This document shows positions 1-10,187 of a stretch of 64,000 bases of DNA, one piece after another. The notes under the pieces were generated by a model that saw nothing but the letters and a program-made list of their open reading frames with translations, had not been told where the DNA came from and did not search any database. The stretch's first letter is position 1. Each line of letters opens with the position of its first letter. The stretch lies in contig NZ_CANMPQ010000002.1 of NCBI RefSeq assembly GCF_947499695.1, positions 868,001 to 932,000 on the forward strand. The letters are read 5' to 3'. Origin of the DNA: an uncultured Allomuricauda sp. (GTDB taxonomy: Bacteria; Bacteroidota; Bacteroidia; Flavobacteriales; Flavobacteriaceae). The translations under genes and the position numbers were made by a program.

Positions 1-1
1 C

Positions 2-94
2 CTTGAGGTTATAATGAAAGACGGGACCAAGCGTCGTGTGAGCAAAAGTTTTATCAAGGACATCACACACTTTTTTAAGGACAGAACATATTAA
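2..94 (+). CDS. C-terminal end of a LytTR-type DNA-binding response regulator (partial)
   Basis: The first 30 codons visible before a TAA stop read like the last strands and helix of a LytTR DNA-binding domain: a hydrophobic strand, a KDG turn, then VSKSFIKDI, which corresponds to the usual VSRRY..L motif. The gene starts outside the window, so its receiver domain cannot be seen. LytTR proteins are normally the output half of LytS/AlgR-type two-component systems. The assignment rests on a short pattern only. The 126 bases between this stop and the next probable start hold no recognised feature. Confidence 0.5.
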   Translation, partial: LEVIMKDGTKRRVSKSFIKDITHFFKDRTY

Positions 95-220
95 GGCCAT
101 TCGCTGACAAAAACAGGTCCGTTTACTGCAAAATCAATTTTGCTTCTATCGTATTGGGTAAGTTTAGATGTTGGAATTATCCATTCAATTCTTCAGTCAA
201 AATCAAAAAACGGAAAAAGT

Positions 221-685
221 ATGCCCTCTTACGCCATAACGGTAAATTCTGAAAAAAAGGAAATAATTGCTGATGCAGACACACCAATACTCTGGGTGTT
301 GCGTGATATTTTGGACTTAACAGGAACCAAGTATGGGTGTGGACAGGGTCTTTGTGGCGCCTGCACGGTATTGTTCAATGGAAATCCCGTTAGGTCTTGT
401 TCGCTGACAGTGGAATCTGCTGTCCAAGGAAACATCACGACTATTGAGGGAATTTCAGAGCATAACGATCACCCAATTCAAAAAGCTTGGACCGAGATGG
501 ACGTACCGCAATGTGGATATTGCCAATCTGGGCAGATCATGAGTACGTATGCTTTACTTTCCAAAAATTCTAGCCCCACCGATGATGAAATAAATACGGC
601 ACTCTCAGGTAATATTTGCCGATGTGGTACTTACGAGCGCATTAAAAAAGCGGTAAAGTCGGCATCCAATAAAATAAATGGATGA
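221..685 (+). CDS. [2Fe-2S] subunit of a xanthine dehydrogenase-family hydroxylase (IorA type)
   Basis: This is the small iron-sulfur subunit of a molybdenum hydroxylase, passing electrons from the Mo site. The reading frame is open from 140, but the ATG at 221 (154 residues) gives the family's normal start. The N-terminal plant-type ferredoxin fold has Cys40, Cys45, Cys48 and Cys60. The helical second cluster domain has Cys98, Cys101, Cys133 and Cys135 (CGYC and CRC motifs). No signal peptide is seen, so export would require riding on the Tat-exported partner, an inference from related IorA/IorB pairs. The stop overlaps the next start by 4 bp (ATGA). The substrate is unknown; isoquinoline or aldehyde oxidoreductase are only family names. 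Confidence 0.9.
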   Translation: MPSYAITVNSEKKEIIADADTPILWVLRDILDLTGTKYGCGQGLCGACTVLFNGNPVRSCSLTVESAVQGNITTIEGISEHNDHPIQKAWTEMDVPQCGYCQSGQIMSTYALLSKNSSPTDDEINTALSGNICRCGTYERIKKAVKSASNKING

Positions 686-2178
686 TGCGTCTGACCCTCT
701 TTTTCATCTTGACTTTTTATGCTGCTAAGTTGGCAGCTCAGGATTTTTCCTTTAAAAGTTCGGACTTAGCTGCACCGGAACAAGGATCAAGAGGAGTTTC
801 CATTGCCGATTTGGACGGAAATGGCTTCCTAGATATTGTTGTGGCCAATCAGGTGGATTCGACCTTGCTATTGGGAAATACAATACTATTTAATGACGGA
901 AACAAGTTTAGTAGAATACCAATAGCTGAAAACAAGGTCCAGGCCTGGAGCGAATCCGTTCACACCGCAGACGTGGATAATGACCAAGATCTTGATATCT
1001 TTTTCACTACACAATTTGGAGTTCCGAACCTTCTTTATCTAAACAACGGGGAAGGAAATTTTTCAGCTGGAACAGCAGGTGATTTGACCTCCGATGATAC
1101 CAATTCTCCGGGAGCTTGTTGGTGCGACTATGATTTGGATGGTGACATGGATGTTTTTGTAGTAAATCGGGATGGTGAAGACGATATTCTTTATGTAAAT
1201 AATGGAGGTGGAACATTCAAAAAGAAGAATTCCGGGCCATGGAAGGACAACAAAGGGGATGGAAGAGCATGCGCTTGGGGCGATCTCAATGGAGATGGAT
1301 ACCCAGATCTCTATGTGGCCAATTTTGTGGTTAAAAGCAACGGGAAATTCACCGGAAAACATAGAAACTACCTGTATTGGGGTTCGGCCAAAGGAGAATT
1401 TACGGAACAGGCCAAAGGAGTTTTGGTAGAAGAACTAAATGCTTCCTATGGGGTTTCCTTTGTGGATTATGATTCCGATATGGACTTGGACATTTACATA
1501 ACCAATGTCTCTGTTTCTGATGAAAATGCACTATATCAAAATTCAGGATCAGGGGTTTTCGAAAAAATAACGGATAATGGAATTACCTATGAAGTAAGAA
1601 GGCCTTCAAAAGGACAAACCTGGGGGGATTTTAATAATGATGGCCAACTAGATCTTTATGTGGCTAACGGAACGGAAGGGTATCCAGAAATCCAAAATTT
1701 TCTTTTTGCAGGCGAGCCTAACCATTCTTTTAAAAGGATTTACAATGCGCTCCCAGCAATTGATGGACATATTTCTGCTGGAACCGCTTCGGGAGATATA
1801 AACCGGGATGGAAACCTGGATTTATTCGTTTGCAATTGGGGAGGCGAGGCAGAACCCAATGATTGTTATATCAATCAAAAACATGGTGAAAATTGGGTCA
1901 TTTTTCAGCTAAAGGGTATAAAATCGAACAGCTACGGAATAGGCACCTGGATTAAACTTACTACTTCCGATGGAGCTGTTCAAACACGATACCTTATTCG
2001 AGAAACAGGTTATGGAAGTGAAAATGCTCCAGAAATCCATTTTGGCTTATCGAACTTAAGAATTGCCAAAGTAGAATTCATTTGGCCCAACGGCACAAAA
2101 CAAGAAGCAATAAATCTTGACGGTAATCGGATATATCAGGCAATAGAGGGCAAGCAAATTAAACAGGGAGGGCAATGA
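682..2178 (+). CDS. Secreted FG-GAP/VCBS propeller protein with ASPIC/UnbV domain (CRTAC1-like)
   Basis: A 498-residue exported protein with a Sec signal peptide at residues 1-19, ending near LAAQ. Seven calcium-binding repeats of the D.D.DG..D form can be read, including DLDGNGFLDIVVAN, DYDLDGDMDVFVVN, DLNGDGYPDLYVAN, DFNNDGQLDLYVAN and DINRDGNLDLFVCN. This fits a seven-bladed integrin-like beta-propeller. Residues from about 415 to 485 match the ASPIC/UnbV module, with RYLIRETGYGSENAPEIHFGL. It overlaps the iron-sulfur subunit gene upstream and the molybdenum subunit gene downstream by 4 bp each, so it is almost certainly cotranslated with both. Its role is not known; it may be a periplasmic scaffold or partner of the enzyme. 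Confidence 0.9.
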   Translation: MMRLTLFFILTFYAAKLAAQDFSFKSSDLAAPEQGSRGVSIADLDGNGFLDIVVANQVDSTLLLGNTILFNDGNKFSRIPIAENKVQAWSESVHTADVDNDQDLDIFFTTQFGVPNLLYLNNGEGNFSAGTAGDLTSDDTNSPGACWCDYDLDGDMDVFVVNRDGEDDILYVNNGGGTFKKKNSGPWKDNKGDGRACAWGDLNGDGYPDLYVANFVVKSNGKFTGKHRNYLYWGSAKGEFTEQAKGVLVEELNASYGVSFVDYDSDMDLDIYITNVSVSDENALYQNSGSGVFEKITDNGITYEVRRPSKGQTWGDFNNDGQLDLYVANGTEGYPEIQNFLFAGEPNHSFKRIYNALPAIDGHISAGTASGDINRDGNLDLFVCNWGGEAEPNDCYINQKHGENWVIFQLKGIKSNSYGIGTWIKLTTSDGAVQTRYLIRETGYGSENAPEIHFGLSNLRIAKVEFIWPNGTKQEAINLDGNRIYQAIEGKQIKQGGQ

Positions 2179-4370
2179 AAAATACACTTGGAAGAAGAAA
2201 TTTTATCAAACTAACGGCATCTGCCAGTGGGGCGCTTGTGGTTGGGATACATTTTCAATCGTGCAAGACTGAAAAAATACCAGCGGAAGATTTTGAATTT
2301 TTACCGCTGGTTACCATAGACACTGAAGGATTGGTGACGCTGATTGCAAAAAATCCAGAGATCGGTCAGGGAGTCAAAACCTCACTGCCAATGATTTTGG
2401 CCGAGGAATTAGGGGCCGATTGGAAAAAAGTAAAGGTGATTCAAGGGGATTTTAATACACTATTTGACGAGCAATGGGCGGGCGGAAGCTATGCTATAAT
2501 CTTAAATTGGGATTTGATGCGAACCGCTGGCGCCAAAGTAAGGTTTGCCCTTATCGCGGCTGCTTCCCAAAAACTTAATGTACCCACTACAGAACTTGTA
2601 AGCAAAAATGGGGAGGTGATTCACCAAAGTTCAGGTAAATCCATTCCGTTTGGAGATTTGGTGGAGCAAGCATCGAAGGTACAACTGCCCGAAGAAGTTG
2701 AATTCAAACCCATTGATTCATATGATATAGTAGGTCAGCCCATACCTCAAGTCGATTTAGATAAGATGGTTTCCGGACGGATGGAATACGGAATTGATAT
2801 TAAGCGACCCGGGATGGTATATGCCACAGTTCGAAAGAACCCAGTATTCGATGGTGGTATCGCGGAGTTTGATTCCACTGAGGCAAAAGCTGTGGATGGA
2901 GTAATCGAAGTAATAGAACTGGATAATAAAAAATATGGCGGAAGACTCATTGGGTCCAATAGCCCAAACTTTGTAAACGGTGTGGCGGTTATTGCCAATT
3001 CGACCTGGGCAGCATTCAAGGGAGCGGAAAAACTAAAAGTGGTTTGGGATAATTCGGAATCCCGAAATGAAAACACCGATGAAATATTTGATCGTTTCCG
3101 AGCCCAGCTCTCCAGCACTTCCATAGAAAGGGAAGACGGTAATTTTACCTTAGCCAAAAGAGAGGCCGCTTCTACTTTGGAAAGGGTATACGAAGTCCCT
3201 TTTTTAGCCCATGCAACTATGGAACCTATGAACTGCACGGTGGATTTCCAGAATGGTTTTTGTGAAGTTTGGGCACCAACACAGAACCCAGAGGCCCTGC
3301 AAGAAGGTCTAATCAAGCTTTTTGACCTTAAACCCGAGCAGATAAAAATTCATCTACCACGAAGTGGTGGGGCATTTGGGAGACGATATTATGTGGATTA
3401 TGCCATGGATGCGGCAATAGTATCGAAAGAAATTGGGAAGCCTGTCAAAGTGACCTGGACGCGTGAAGAAGATATACGGCACGATTGGTATCGCCCTGGA
3501 AGTGTGCAAAAATTATCCGCCACGCTCGACAGTGATGGAATGGTTACGGGATGGCAGCATATTTTGTCCAACGCCTCCCGCAAAACATCTTTAGGTCGTG
3601 AAGGTAAACCCGCAGGTACAGAAATCGATGAGTATGAGTTTCCTGCAGGATTTGTCTCAAATCTACGCTTTGAATACGGCCATGTTTTAAGCGATGTACC
3701 TTTAGGGCAATGGCGTGCGGTGGCACCTGGAGCAAATGCATTCCCTATTCAAAGTTTTCTGGATGAACTGGCATTCAAAAACAATATGGACCCCATCGAT
3801 TATTTCTTGAAATTCATTGGTCCAGCACGAATGGTACCGGTTGTTGGTGAATATGAATTTGACAATGAACGATTCATAAGGGTGATAGAAAAGGTTAGAG
3901 AGAATTGTGGCTGGGGCTCACCACTGCCCAAAGGGCAGGGCAGAGGTTTTGCAGCGCGTAAAATGTCAGGGTCTTTTATTGCCGAAGTGGTAACGGTTGA
4001 GGTATCACAAAAGAATGAAGTTAAAATTCTGAGTGTGGATGCTGTTGTTGATTGTGGAATCGTGGTGAATCCATCTGGGGCTAAAGCGCAGGTTGAAGGA
4101 GCTATTTTAGAAGGACTTTGTGCTGCCATGTTTGGCGAAATTACATTTAAAGATGGCGCTACCGAACAATCCAATTTTCACGACTATAGATGGATGCGGA
4201 TAAATGAAGTGCCTGAAATGAACATTGAGTTCATTAAAAACGACCTGCCACCACGAGGTTTGGGAGAACCGCCCTTACCTCCAGCGATTCCGGCATTGAC
4301 CAATGCCATTTTTGCCGCAACGGGGCAACGCATTCGGAAATTACCCGTAGTTGGTAATTTTGATGCTTGA
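2175..4370 (+). CDS. Tat-exported molybdopterin-binding subunit of a xanthine dehydrogenase-family hydroxylase (IorB type)
   Basis: The 731-residue catalytic subunit carries a twin-arginine leader (GRRNFIKL near residue 6) and a Cys close to the end of the leader that might be lipidated. The Mo-cofactor family motifs include [17 protein letters not shown] and, near the end, [10 protein letters not shown]. In the latter, Glu698 matches the catalytic glutamate of xanthine oxidase. Single-chain IorB-type subunits of about 700-750 residues lack the FAD subunit and pair with a small [2Fe-2S] subunit, present here two genes upstream. Electrons probably go to a cytochrome or another periplasmic acceptor not encoded nearby. 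The substrate cannot be read from sequence. Confidence 0.92.
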   Translation: MKNTLGRRNFIKLTASASGALVVGIHFQSCKTEKIPAEDFEFLPLVTIDTEGLVTLIAKNPEIGQGVKTSLPMILAEELGADWKKVKVIQGDFNTLFDEQWAGGSYAIILNWDLMRTAGAKVRFALIAAASQKLNVPTTELVSKNGEVIHQSSGKSIPFGDLVEQASKVQLPEEVEFKPIDSYDIVGQPIPQVDLDKMVSGRMEYGIDIKRPGMVYATVRKNPVFDGGIAEFDSTEAKAVDGVIEVIELDNKKYGGRLIGSNSPNFVNGVAVIANSTWAAFKGAEKLKVVWDNSESRNENTDEIFDRFRAQLSSTSIEREDGNFTLAKREAASTLERVYEVPFLAHATMEPMNCTVDFQNGFCEVWAPTQNPEALQEGLIKLFDLKPEQIKIHLPRSGGAFGRRYYVDYAMDAAIVSKEIGKPVKVTWTREEDIRHDWYRPGSVQKLSATLDSDGMVTGWQHILSNASRKTSLGREGKPAGTEIDEYEFPAGFVSNLRFEYGHVLSDVPLGQWRAVAPGANAFPIQSFLDELAFKNNMDPIDYFLKFIGPARMVPVVGEYEFDNERFIRVIEKVRENCGWGSPLPKGQGRGFAARKMSGSFIAEVVTVEVSQKNEVKILSVDAVVDCGIVVNPSGAKAQVEGAILEGLCAAMFGEITFKDGATEQSNFHDYRWMRINEVPEMNIEFIKNDLPPRGLGEPPLPPAIPALTNAIFAATGQRIRKLPVVGNFDA

Positions 4371-4410
4371 GTTTACTTTTTGGGGTATCTTTAAGAAAGC
4401 ATCGACACCA

Positions 4411-4830
4411 ATGAAGAGATATCCTTCAAAGATTAGCTATGGATTGCTGTTATTTGTTCTAGCCGTGATTGTTGGCACCACTATCCCGATAATTTCCCAT
4501 GGAAATTGGATTGGTATTGGTATCAATCTTATGACTCTATTATTTGTGCTTTATGTATTTTTCTCAGTTTACTATGTAATCGAAGGGAATAACTTGGTCA
4601 TTAGAGTAGGAATTTTATTCAAATGGAAGATTGAAATATCCACCATAAAAATAATTGCCGAAAGCAATAGTTGGATCAGTTCCCCAGCGGCATCACTGGA
4701 TAGACTTAATATTATCTGCAAAAAGCATGGCAGTATTTTGGTTTCACCAAAAGACAAAGAAGGTTTTATCAGAGAACTTACTCGAATTAATCCGGATATA
4801 GAAGTGAATTACAAGTTGAACCGGAAATAA
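4411..4830 (+). CDS. Membrane-anchored PH-like domain protein
   Basis: A small protein of 139 residues from the ATG at 4411; the frame is open from 4351 but that part overlaps the molybdenum subunit gene. Two hydrophobic helices at about residues 9-28 and 33-58 are followed by a region resembling bacterial PH (bPH) domains: YYVIEGNNLVIRVGILFKWKI, then I.I.....S..SPAASLDRL and a C-terminal ILVSPKDKEGFI. Such proteins are widespread in Bacteroidota and have no defined function. It lies 40 bp after the hydroxylase operon on the same strand and could be transcribed with it. Confidence 0.7.
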   Translation: MKRYPSKISYGLLLFVLAVIVGTTIPIISHGNWIGIGINLMTLLFVLYVFFSVYYVIEGNNLVIRVGILFKWKIEISTIKIIAESNSWISSPAASLDRLNIICKKHGSILVSPKDKEGFIRELTRINPDIEVNYKLNRK

Positions 4831-4882
4831 GACCTGGCACTTGGATTTTCTTTTGATGAAGTACGGATACATTCCATCAATG

Positions 4883-7800
4883 TTAACTATACTCAGATGG
4901 TGTTTTGCCAAACAACTCCTTAAACCTTTTGGTAAAATATGAAAGGTTATTGAAGCCCACCTGATAGGCAATTTCCGATATATTTCCTGCTTTATTTTCT
5001 AACAATTGAGCTGCTCTTTTAAGTCGGAAATCTCGAATAAAATCCTGAGGGGACTGATTGAGCAAAGCCCTCATCTTTCTGAACAATTGCGTACGGCTCA
5101 TTGCTGTTTCCTTGGCGAGATCCTCAACCCCAAAGGCGGAATCATCCAATCGTTTTTCCAATATCCTAATAATTTTATCCAAGAAACGCTCATCCGCTGA
5201 TGTAATGGCAAGAACCTTTGGCTCCAAAGTGAGCTGCCGACTATACTTTTCCCTTAATTGCTGTCGTTGGTCAATAAGATTTTTTACACGTGCTATTAGC
5301 TCTTTCCTATCAAAAGGTTTAATAATATAATCATCCGCCCCAGTTTCAATTCCTTCCACCTTTGAAGCTTGAGAGGCCAGGGCGGTGAGCAAAATAACGG
5401 GAATATGGCTTGTTTTTTCGTCCACCTTTAGTTTTTTGCAAAGTGAAAGCCCATCCATATCCGGCATCATAACGTCACTGATTATAAGATCAGGAACAAC
5501 TTTTTGGGCCATATTAAAACCATCAACGCCATTGGCAGCTTCCTTAATATTATAAGCGCTTAGCAGATTTTTCTTGATGTAGGATCTAACATCATCATTG
5601 TCTTCAACTATAAGTAGGAGCGGGAGGTCTTTTTTAACCGTTTCACCCACCTTCGGACCTTTTGAAGGTCTAGATGGAAATGAATTCTTTGCAATTGATG
5701 ACTCTTCAGATAACGGGGAGTATATTTCCCCTTTTTTGAATTGTTCTTTTGAAATCGGAAGGGTTAAGGTAAAAGTTGTGCCCTTCGCCTCTTCGCTTGT
5801 AACAGCGATGTTGCCATGATGCAATTCTGTAAGTTCTTTAACCAATGCCAATCCGATACCTGTTCCCGTTTTTACTTCGGTCTGGGATGCTTCGGCCTGA
5901 TAAAATCGATCAAAAACCTTATCCAAATCGGAACTTGCAATTCCTTTCCCATTATCCTTCACCACAATTTTTAGGGATTCTCCCTCAGCTTTATTCCCTT
6001 TTATCATCATAGCGTTAAAATTAACGCTGCCATTTTTTTGAGTGAATTTAAAAGCGTTTGCCAATAGATTGTTGAGGATTTTCTCCAACGCGTCACCATC
6101 AAACCAAGCCCTGCCAATTTCGTCTGTGATAGCCACATTGAACGTAATTTTTTGATAATCGGCCCAAGAACTAAAAGAGGCGGTTACGGTTTTTAAAAAT
6201 GTCTTAATGTCATCTTCCCTAACCTGCAGGGGTAATGCGCCAGCCTCCAATTTGGCAAGATCTAGCAGTTGGTTTACAAGGCCCAATAACTTTTCACTAT
6301 TCCTTTTCATAAGTTCATAGCTTTCCTGGTGCTCTTGATTTTCTTTAGTGGAGGACAACAAGTCTTTTAATGGACCTAAAATCAAGGTTAATGGAGTCCG
6401 GAACTCATGGGAAACATTGGCGAAAAAACGGGACCGTAGGTTTACAAATTCTCGTTGCTTTTTGTTCACTATTTCCTTTGCTCGTAGTTTCACAAGATAA
6501 TTTCTAAAAAGTAGTATTGAGATTATTAGGACAGAAGCTATCCCGGCCAGGAGTAGATTTCTTTGGGTCGTGTTTTGCTTTAGTAATGCTTCTTTGGCCG
6601 TGACTTCAGCTTGTTTCAATTCCTGTTCCTTGGTCAATAACTCTATTTGCTGGTCTTTTTTGGCGCTTTCATATTGTATTTCCCTGGCCACTAAATTCTT
6701 GTTGGCCTCATCATCAAAAATGCTATCCTTTAGCTGATGATATTCCTCCAAATAGGAAAGAGCACGGGGTTGATTGCCCATGTTTTTGCTTAGCGTATAT
6801 AGGGCGAACGATAGCTTGCTTTTAATTTCTTTTGAATCCGTAAGTCGGGATACCTTCCACCCCTCCTCCAAACTTTTTCTTGCTTTGACTAATTGATTTT
6901 GGTCGGCTTGTATAGTTCCCAGTTCATACAAAGAAGTAGCTATGTTGAAATTGTCAAGCTCAATTGATTTTTTCAAGGAAATGCTTTTGTTTAGGAATTC
7001 AATGCCTTTCGAAGCATTTTCCTTACCGTGCAAAACTCCCAAACTGTGATAATTTAAACTCAACAAATCCCTAAAATTGCTTTCTTCCGAAAGCTGAAGG
7101 CTCTTATCAAAATAATACAAAGCAGAATCTCGCTGCCCGTACTTGTCCATAACCACGCCTAAGCTATGATGGTTAGAAGCTGTGAGTCTAGCATCTCCCA
7201 CTTCTTCGCTGTTATGTAAAGAAGCCCGATAATATTTAAGGGCACTTTTATAGTTCTCCATATTTTCATAGACCCCGGCAATGTTTTCAAAACAACTGGC
7301 CAACAAATACCGATCTTCCTCTTGCTCAAAGATTGCAAGTGATGCAAAGAAATCTTTTAAGGCCAAGTCATAATTGCTGAAGTTCCACTGAATGGTTCCA
7401 AGGTTGAAGTTTACTTTAGCAACGGATAACTGGTCGCCTGCATGTTCAAAGTATGGGATTGATGCAGTAAGGTTTTTGTAAGCTTCCTGATTATCTCCCT
7501 TATAAAGATAAACCGCCCCTATGTTCAGGTAGCCATCTGCAATGCCCAAGGTATCACCAATCTGATTTCTATAGGTAAAGTCTTTTTGATAATATGAAAT
7601 GGCTTTGTCATATTCAGAAATGGATGAATGCAACAGCCCTAAATTGTAGTTGACGTCGTGGACACCGTCCAAATCCCCCAATTTTTGGAACAACTTCTGC
7701 CCATTTTCATAATAAAAGACGCTGCTATCCATTACACCTGTGTAAAGGAAATAAGTTCCTTTGATTTTATCAGCGGAGGCCATCCCATAATCATAGGAAA

Positions 7801-8023
7801 TATTTGAGGCTAGACTAAAGGCTCTTTTAGCATATAGGTAAGAAGTGTCCAAGCTTACTCCACGGTAGGTATTGGCTATATCCAAGAGTAGATTAACCGT
7901 TATGGTGTCCTGTTCACGCTTATTTTCCAGCAAAAGGGTAAGGCTATCAATTTGTGTTCTGAGTTGGGCATTCGTAACCCAACAATTAATGAAGACAAAG
8001 CCAAAAAGGATGAGCTTTCTCAT
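4883..8023 (-). CDS. Hybrid two-component sensor with TPR sensor region, receiver and AraC output
   Basis: A one-protein two-component system of 1046 residues. A signal peptide (1-19) and about seven TPR repeats (50-420) precede a coiled coil and a transmembrane helix at about 490-508. The HisKA H-box is FFANVSHEFRTPL with phospho-accepting His539. The HATPase domain has an N-box at 651 and GTGIGLALV near 720. The receiver spans about 800-915 with phospho-acceptor Asp850 (IISDVMMPDMDG). An AraC-type HTH occupies the last 100 residues. The predicted TPR sensor is periplasmic and the rest cytoplasmic. Unlike polysaccharide-linked hybrid systems it has no Y_Y_Y propeller and sits next to no SusCD pair. 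Its target is unknown; the divergent lipoprotein gene is a candidate. Confidence 0.93.
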   Translation of the reverse strand: MRKLILFGFVFINCWVTNAQLRTQIDSLTLLLENKREQDTITVNLLLDIANTYRGVSLDTSYLYAKRAFSLASNISYDYGMASADKIKGTYFLYTGVMDSSVFYYENGQKLFQKLGDLDGVHDVNYNLGLLHSSISEYDKAISYYQKDFTYRNQIGDTLGIADGYLNIGAVYLYKGDNQEAYKNLTASIPYFEHAGDQLSVAKVNFNLGTIQWNFSNYDLALKDFFASLAIFEQEEDRYLLASCFENIAGVYENMENYKSALKYYRASLHNSEEVGDARLTASNHHSLGVVMDKYGQRDSALYYFDKSLQLSEESNFRDLLSLNYHSLGVLHGKENASKGIEFLNKSISLKKSIELDNFNIATSLYELGTIQADQNQLVKARKSLEEGWKVSRLTDSKEIKSKLSFALYTLSKNMGNQPRALSYLEEYHQLKDSIFDDEANKNLVAREIQYESAKKDQQIELLTKEQELKQAEVTAKEALLKQNTTQRNLLLAGIASVLIISILLFRNYLVKLRAKEIVNKKQREFVNLRSRFFANVSHEFRTPLTLILGPLKDLLSSTKENQEHQESYELMKRNSEKLLGLVNQLLDLAKLEAGALPLQVREDDIKTFLKTVTASFSSWADYQKITFNVAITDEIGRAWFDGDALEKILNNLLANAFKFTQKNGSVNFNAMMIKGNKAEGESLKIVVKDNGKGIASSDLDKVFDRFYQAEASQTEVKTGTGIGLALVKELTELHHGNIAVTSEEAKGTTFTLTLPISKEQFKKGEIYSPLSEESSIAKNSFPSRPSKGPKVGETVKKDLPLLLIVEDNDDVRSYIKKNLLSAYNIKEAANGVDGFNMAQKVVPDLIISDVMMPDMDGLSLCKKLKVDEKTSHIPVILLTALASQASKVEGIETGADDYIIKPFDRKELIARVKNLIDQRQQLREKYSRQLTLEPKVLAITSADERFLDKIIRILEKRLDDSAFGVEDLAKETAMSRTQLFRKMRALLNQSPQDFIRDFRLKRAAQLLENKAGNISEIAYQVGFNNLSYFTKRFKELFGKTPSEYS

Positions 8024-8248
8024 ATCGATTAGATAGGTTGCTGGTACTTCTACTAAGATAATGGTTAAATCTGTCTTATCTCAGGAATTAACGTTGATTT
8101 CATTGGTAATGAGATGAATAGGTGTAACATGAGTATTAAAAATTGAAACATGGGTAGCAAAGCAACATTAGGTCATCCAGTACTTTTAATCAAAGCAAAT
8201 TTTGCAGGAAGGCGTACCATTTTCCAATAACCCATAAAATCGATAAAT

Positions 8249-8764
8249 ATGAAACGTAAAAGCCATTTTCAGATGATTAAAAAACAAAGATTTTTCCATC
8301 GACTGTTTGCCATTATATTGGTCAGTTGTTCTCTGGTTTCTTGTAGTGAAGATGAAGGACCTGATTGTTCCCTTCAGGGCACAAATTATTCCGTTTCTGA
8401 TATTTCGGGGAATTGGACAGCCACTGAAGCTAGATTTTTTAATGTTTCCGCCGAGCCGATTCAGGTTGTGGATGTGGTGGCAGAAGGGGGATCGGTAACA
8501 TTATCTATACAATCCAACGGTAGGTTTACCCTTAACATTACGGAGTCCGGTGAACCCAGTTCCCGTTCTTCTGGAGATTTATGTTTTGATGAGGATCTTT
8601 TGGTGGTTCGTTTTGACGGGGATGCCGCTGATGATTATGAATTTTTTCGAATAACATTCAATGGCACAAATAACTTATCCTTTGATGGACCAGCAGAATT
8701 TGACTTTAATGATGACGGCACTCCTGATCCAGCCGATATTAGTCTGGCTTTGGTTAGGAGTTAA
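8249..8764 (+). CDS. Lipocalin-like lipoprotein of unknown function
   Basis: A 171-residue exported protein with a lipobox LVSC at the end of a basic and hydrophobic leader (cysteine near residue 32), so it should be lipid-anchored. The mature part starts with acidic residues, then shows a short beta-rich domain beginning VSDISGNWTATEARF. That opening is typical of Bacteroidota lipocalin-like domains, in which the G.W motif opens the barrel. The ATG at 249 bases from the divergent sensor kinase gene is used here; an internal Met at residue 9 (8273) is equally possible. Function is not known. Confidence 0.72.
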   Translation: MKRKSHFQMIKKQRFFHRLFAIILVSCSLVSCSEDEGPDCSLQGTNYSVSDISGNWTATEARFFNVSAEPIQVVDVVAEGGSVTLSIQSNGRFTLNITESGEPSSRSSGDLCFDEDLLVVRFDGDAADDYEFFRITFNGTNNLSFDGPAEFDFNDDGTPDPADISLALVRS

Positions 8765-8850
8765 CCTGAATTTATAGCAATGACAGATTAAGGGGCTGCA
8801 GCTGGGCAGTACATTCGAAAATTACCTATAATCAAGAATTTTAAACAAAA

Positions 8851-9972
8851 TCAATAGGTATGCTGAACAGCAGCCCAATCCTGTAAAAGTTCCAATTCTC
8901 TTGCTCGTGTAATTCCATTGTATGGTCTGTTTTTGTCAAGTCCCGGGTCATCAGTAGGAGATTTTACGTGGTCGTACCAATTCAATGCTTTGTCAAAAGT
9001 TTGCTCCATTGGCGTAAATGTCATTCCTGCGGCTACCGCTTTTTGGGCATTTATGGTATGCCTGCCTGCCCTTCTGTCCTTTGGCTCCCATATTGGAATG
9101 TCAACTATGGGCCTAAGTTCATGTTTATCTAAAAACCCTTTGCCAGCCCAAATAAGATTGGCCTTGTTCCCATAATGCTCGTTTACCCGTGTTAGAAACT
9201 CTTTAAAATTCACAGGCTCTTTTTGCGGTCCAATAGTATTGTAGATACCATATTTTTTGATTTCTAGGGCGTGAATCATAAAGTTTCCAACATCGTTTGC
9301 GTCTACCCATTGAACAAAGTCAGAACCATCACTCGGAGCTAAAACTGGACCGCCATTGCGAATGCGCCATAACCAGTAAACTAACGACCAACTCTCATCC
9401 CTTTTCCCAAAGATACCGGGCGGACGCACAATAAGATGATTATCGGGAAATACTTCTTGAACAGCCCTTTCGCACAAAACTTTCGATTCGTAGTATGACA
9501 TACCCGAAACAAATTCCCCTACTTCGCGAAGTGGCGAGGTCTCCGTTATGCCAATTTGGGTCATATCCCTATAAACCGCAATGGATGATATGAAGGCATA
9601 GGTTTGAACCCGATCTTTTAACAATGTCGCGGTTCTTTGTATCATTCTAGGGTCAGATGGCCAGGTGTCGACGACCAAATCCCATTTTCGAGTACCTTCC
9701 AAAGCACTCAAATTTTCGGATTCAATTTCCCTATCACCAATTAGTTTCTCAATATCCGGATATAAGTGCGGGTTGGTAATTCCTCTATTGAATAAGGTGA
9801 TGGTATGTCCATTGGCCAAAGCAGCATCTACCACGGCAGGTCCCAAATAGTTGGTACCTCCCAATACAAGAATATCCAAGATTTTATCGGTGCTCGAGCA
9901 TGCACCTAAAGGGGCGATGCAAGTTAATAGGGATGATGCACCAGTTGCTTTTATAAAAGTTCTTCTTTTCAA
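8851..9972 (-). CDS. Tat-exported NAD-dependent epimerase/dehydratase family protein
   Basis: A 373-residue extended short-chain dehydrogenase fold with an N-terminal twin-arginine leader (KRRTFIK) ending in a lipobox-like PLGAC. The Rossmann motif LVLGGTNYLG follows directly, with a YYESK (YxxxK) catalytic pair at mid-protein and the C-terminal WEPKDRRAGRHTINAQKAVA substrate region. Exported SDR proteins with Tat leaders of this type are frequent in Bacteroidota and have no established substrate; nucleotide-sugar epimerase is only the fold's typical activity. It is divergent from the AraC regulator 215 bp away. Confidence 0.85.
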   Translation of the reverse strand: MKRRTFIKATGASSLLTCIAPLGACSSTDKILDILVLGGTNYLGPAVVDAALANGHTITLFNRGITNPHLYPDIEKLIGDREIESENLSALEGTRKWDLVVDTWPSDPRMIQRTATLLKDRVQTYAFISSIAVYRDMTQIGITETSPLREVGEFVSGMSYYESKVLCERAVQEVFPDNHLIVRPPGIFGKRDESWSLVYWLWRIRNGGPVLAPSDGSDFVQWVDANDVGNFMIHALEIKKYGIYNTIGPQKEPVNFKEFLTRVNEHYGNKANLIWAGKGFLDKHELRPIVDIPIWEPKDRRAGRHTINAQKAVAAGMTFTPMEQTFDKALNWYDHVKSPTDDPGLDKNRPYNGITRARELELLQDWAAVQHTY

Positions 9973-10187
9973 ATCTGCAAGTTTTATGAATACGTGTAAA
10001 GCTATCGAAGGTCGGAAGAAACAGAAATCTATTTGCTCTTAAATGATTCCAGAATCATAAATTAGGACCAATTATTTAGCCAACTGGTCTTGTTGTCAGA
10101 ATCTTCATCTAACTTGTTGATCCCTATAATTGGTATTTTTATTTCTTCAAAAGAATAAGAGTTTATTCGGTATTTAATGCTTCAGAA

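Noticed and set aside
10043..10058. Palindrome ATGATTC CA GAATCAT between the SDR and AraC-regulator genes
   Set aside because: It might be an operator, but a 7-base arm occurs by chance and no promoter box overlaps it; not listed as a feature.
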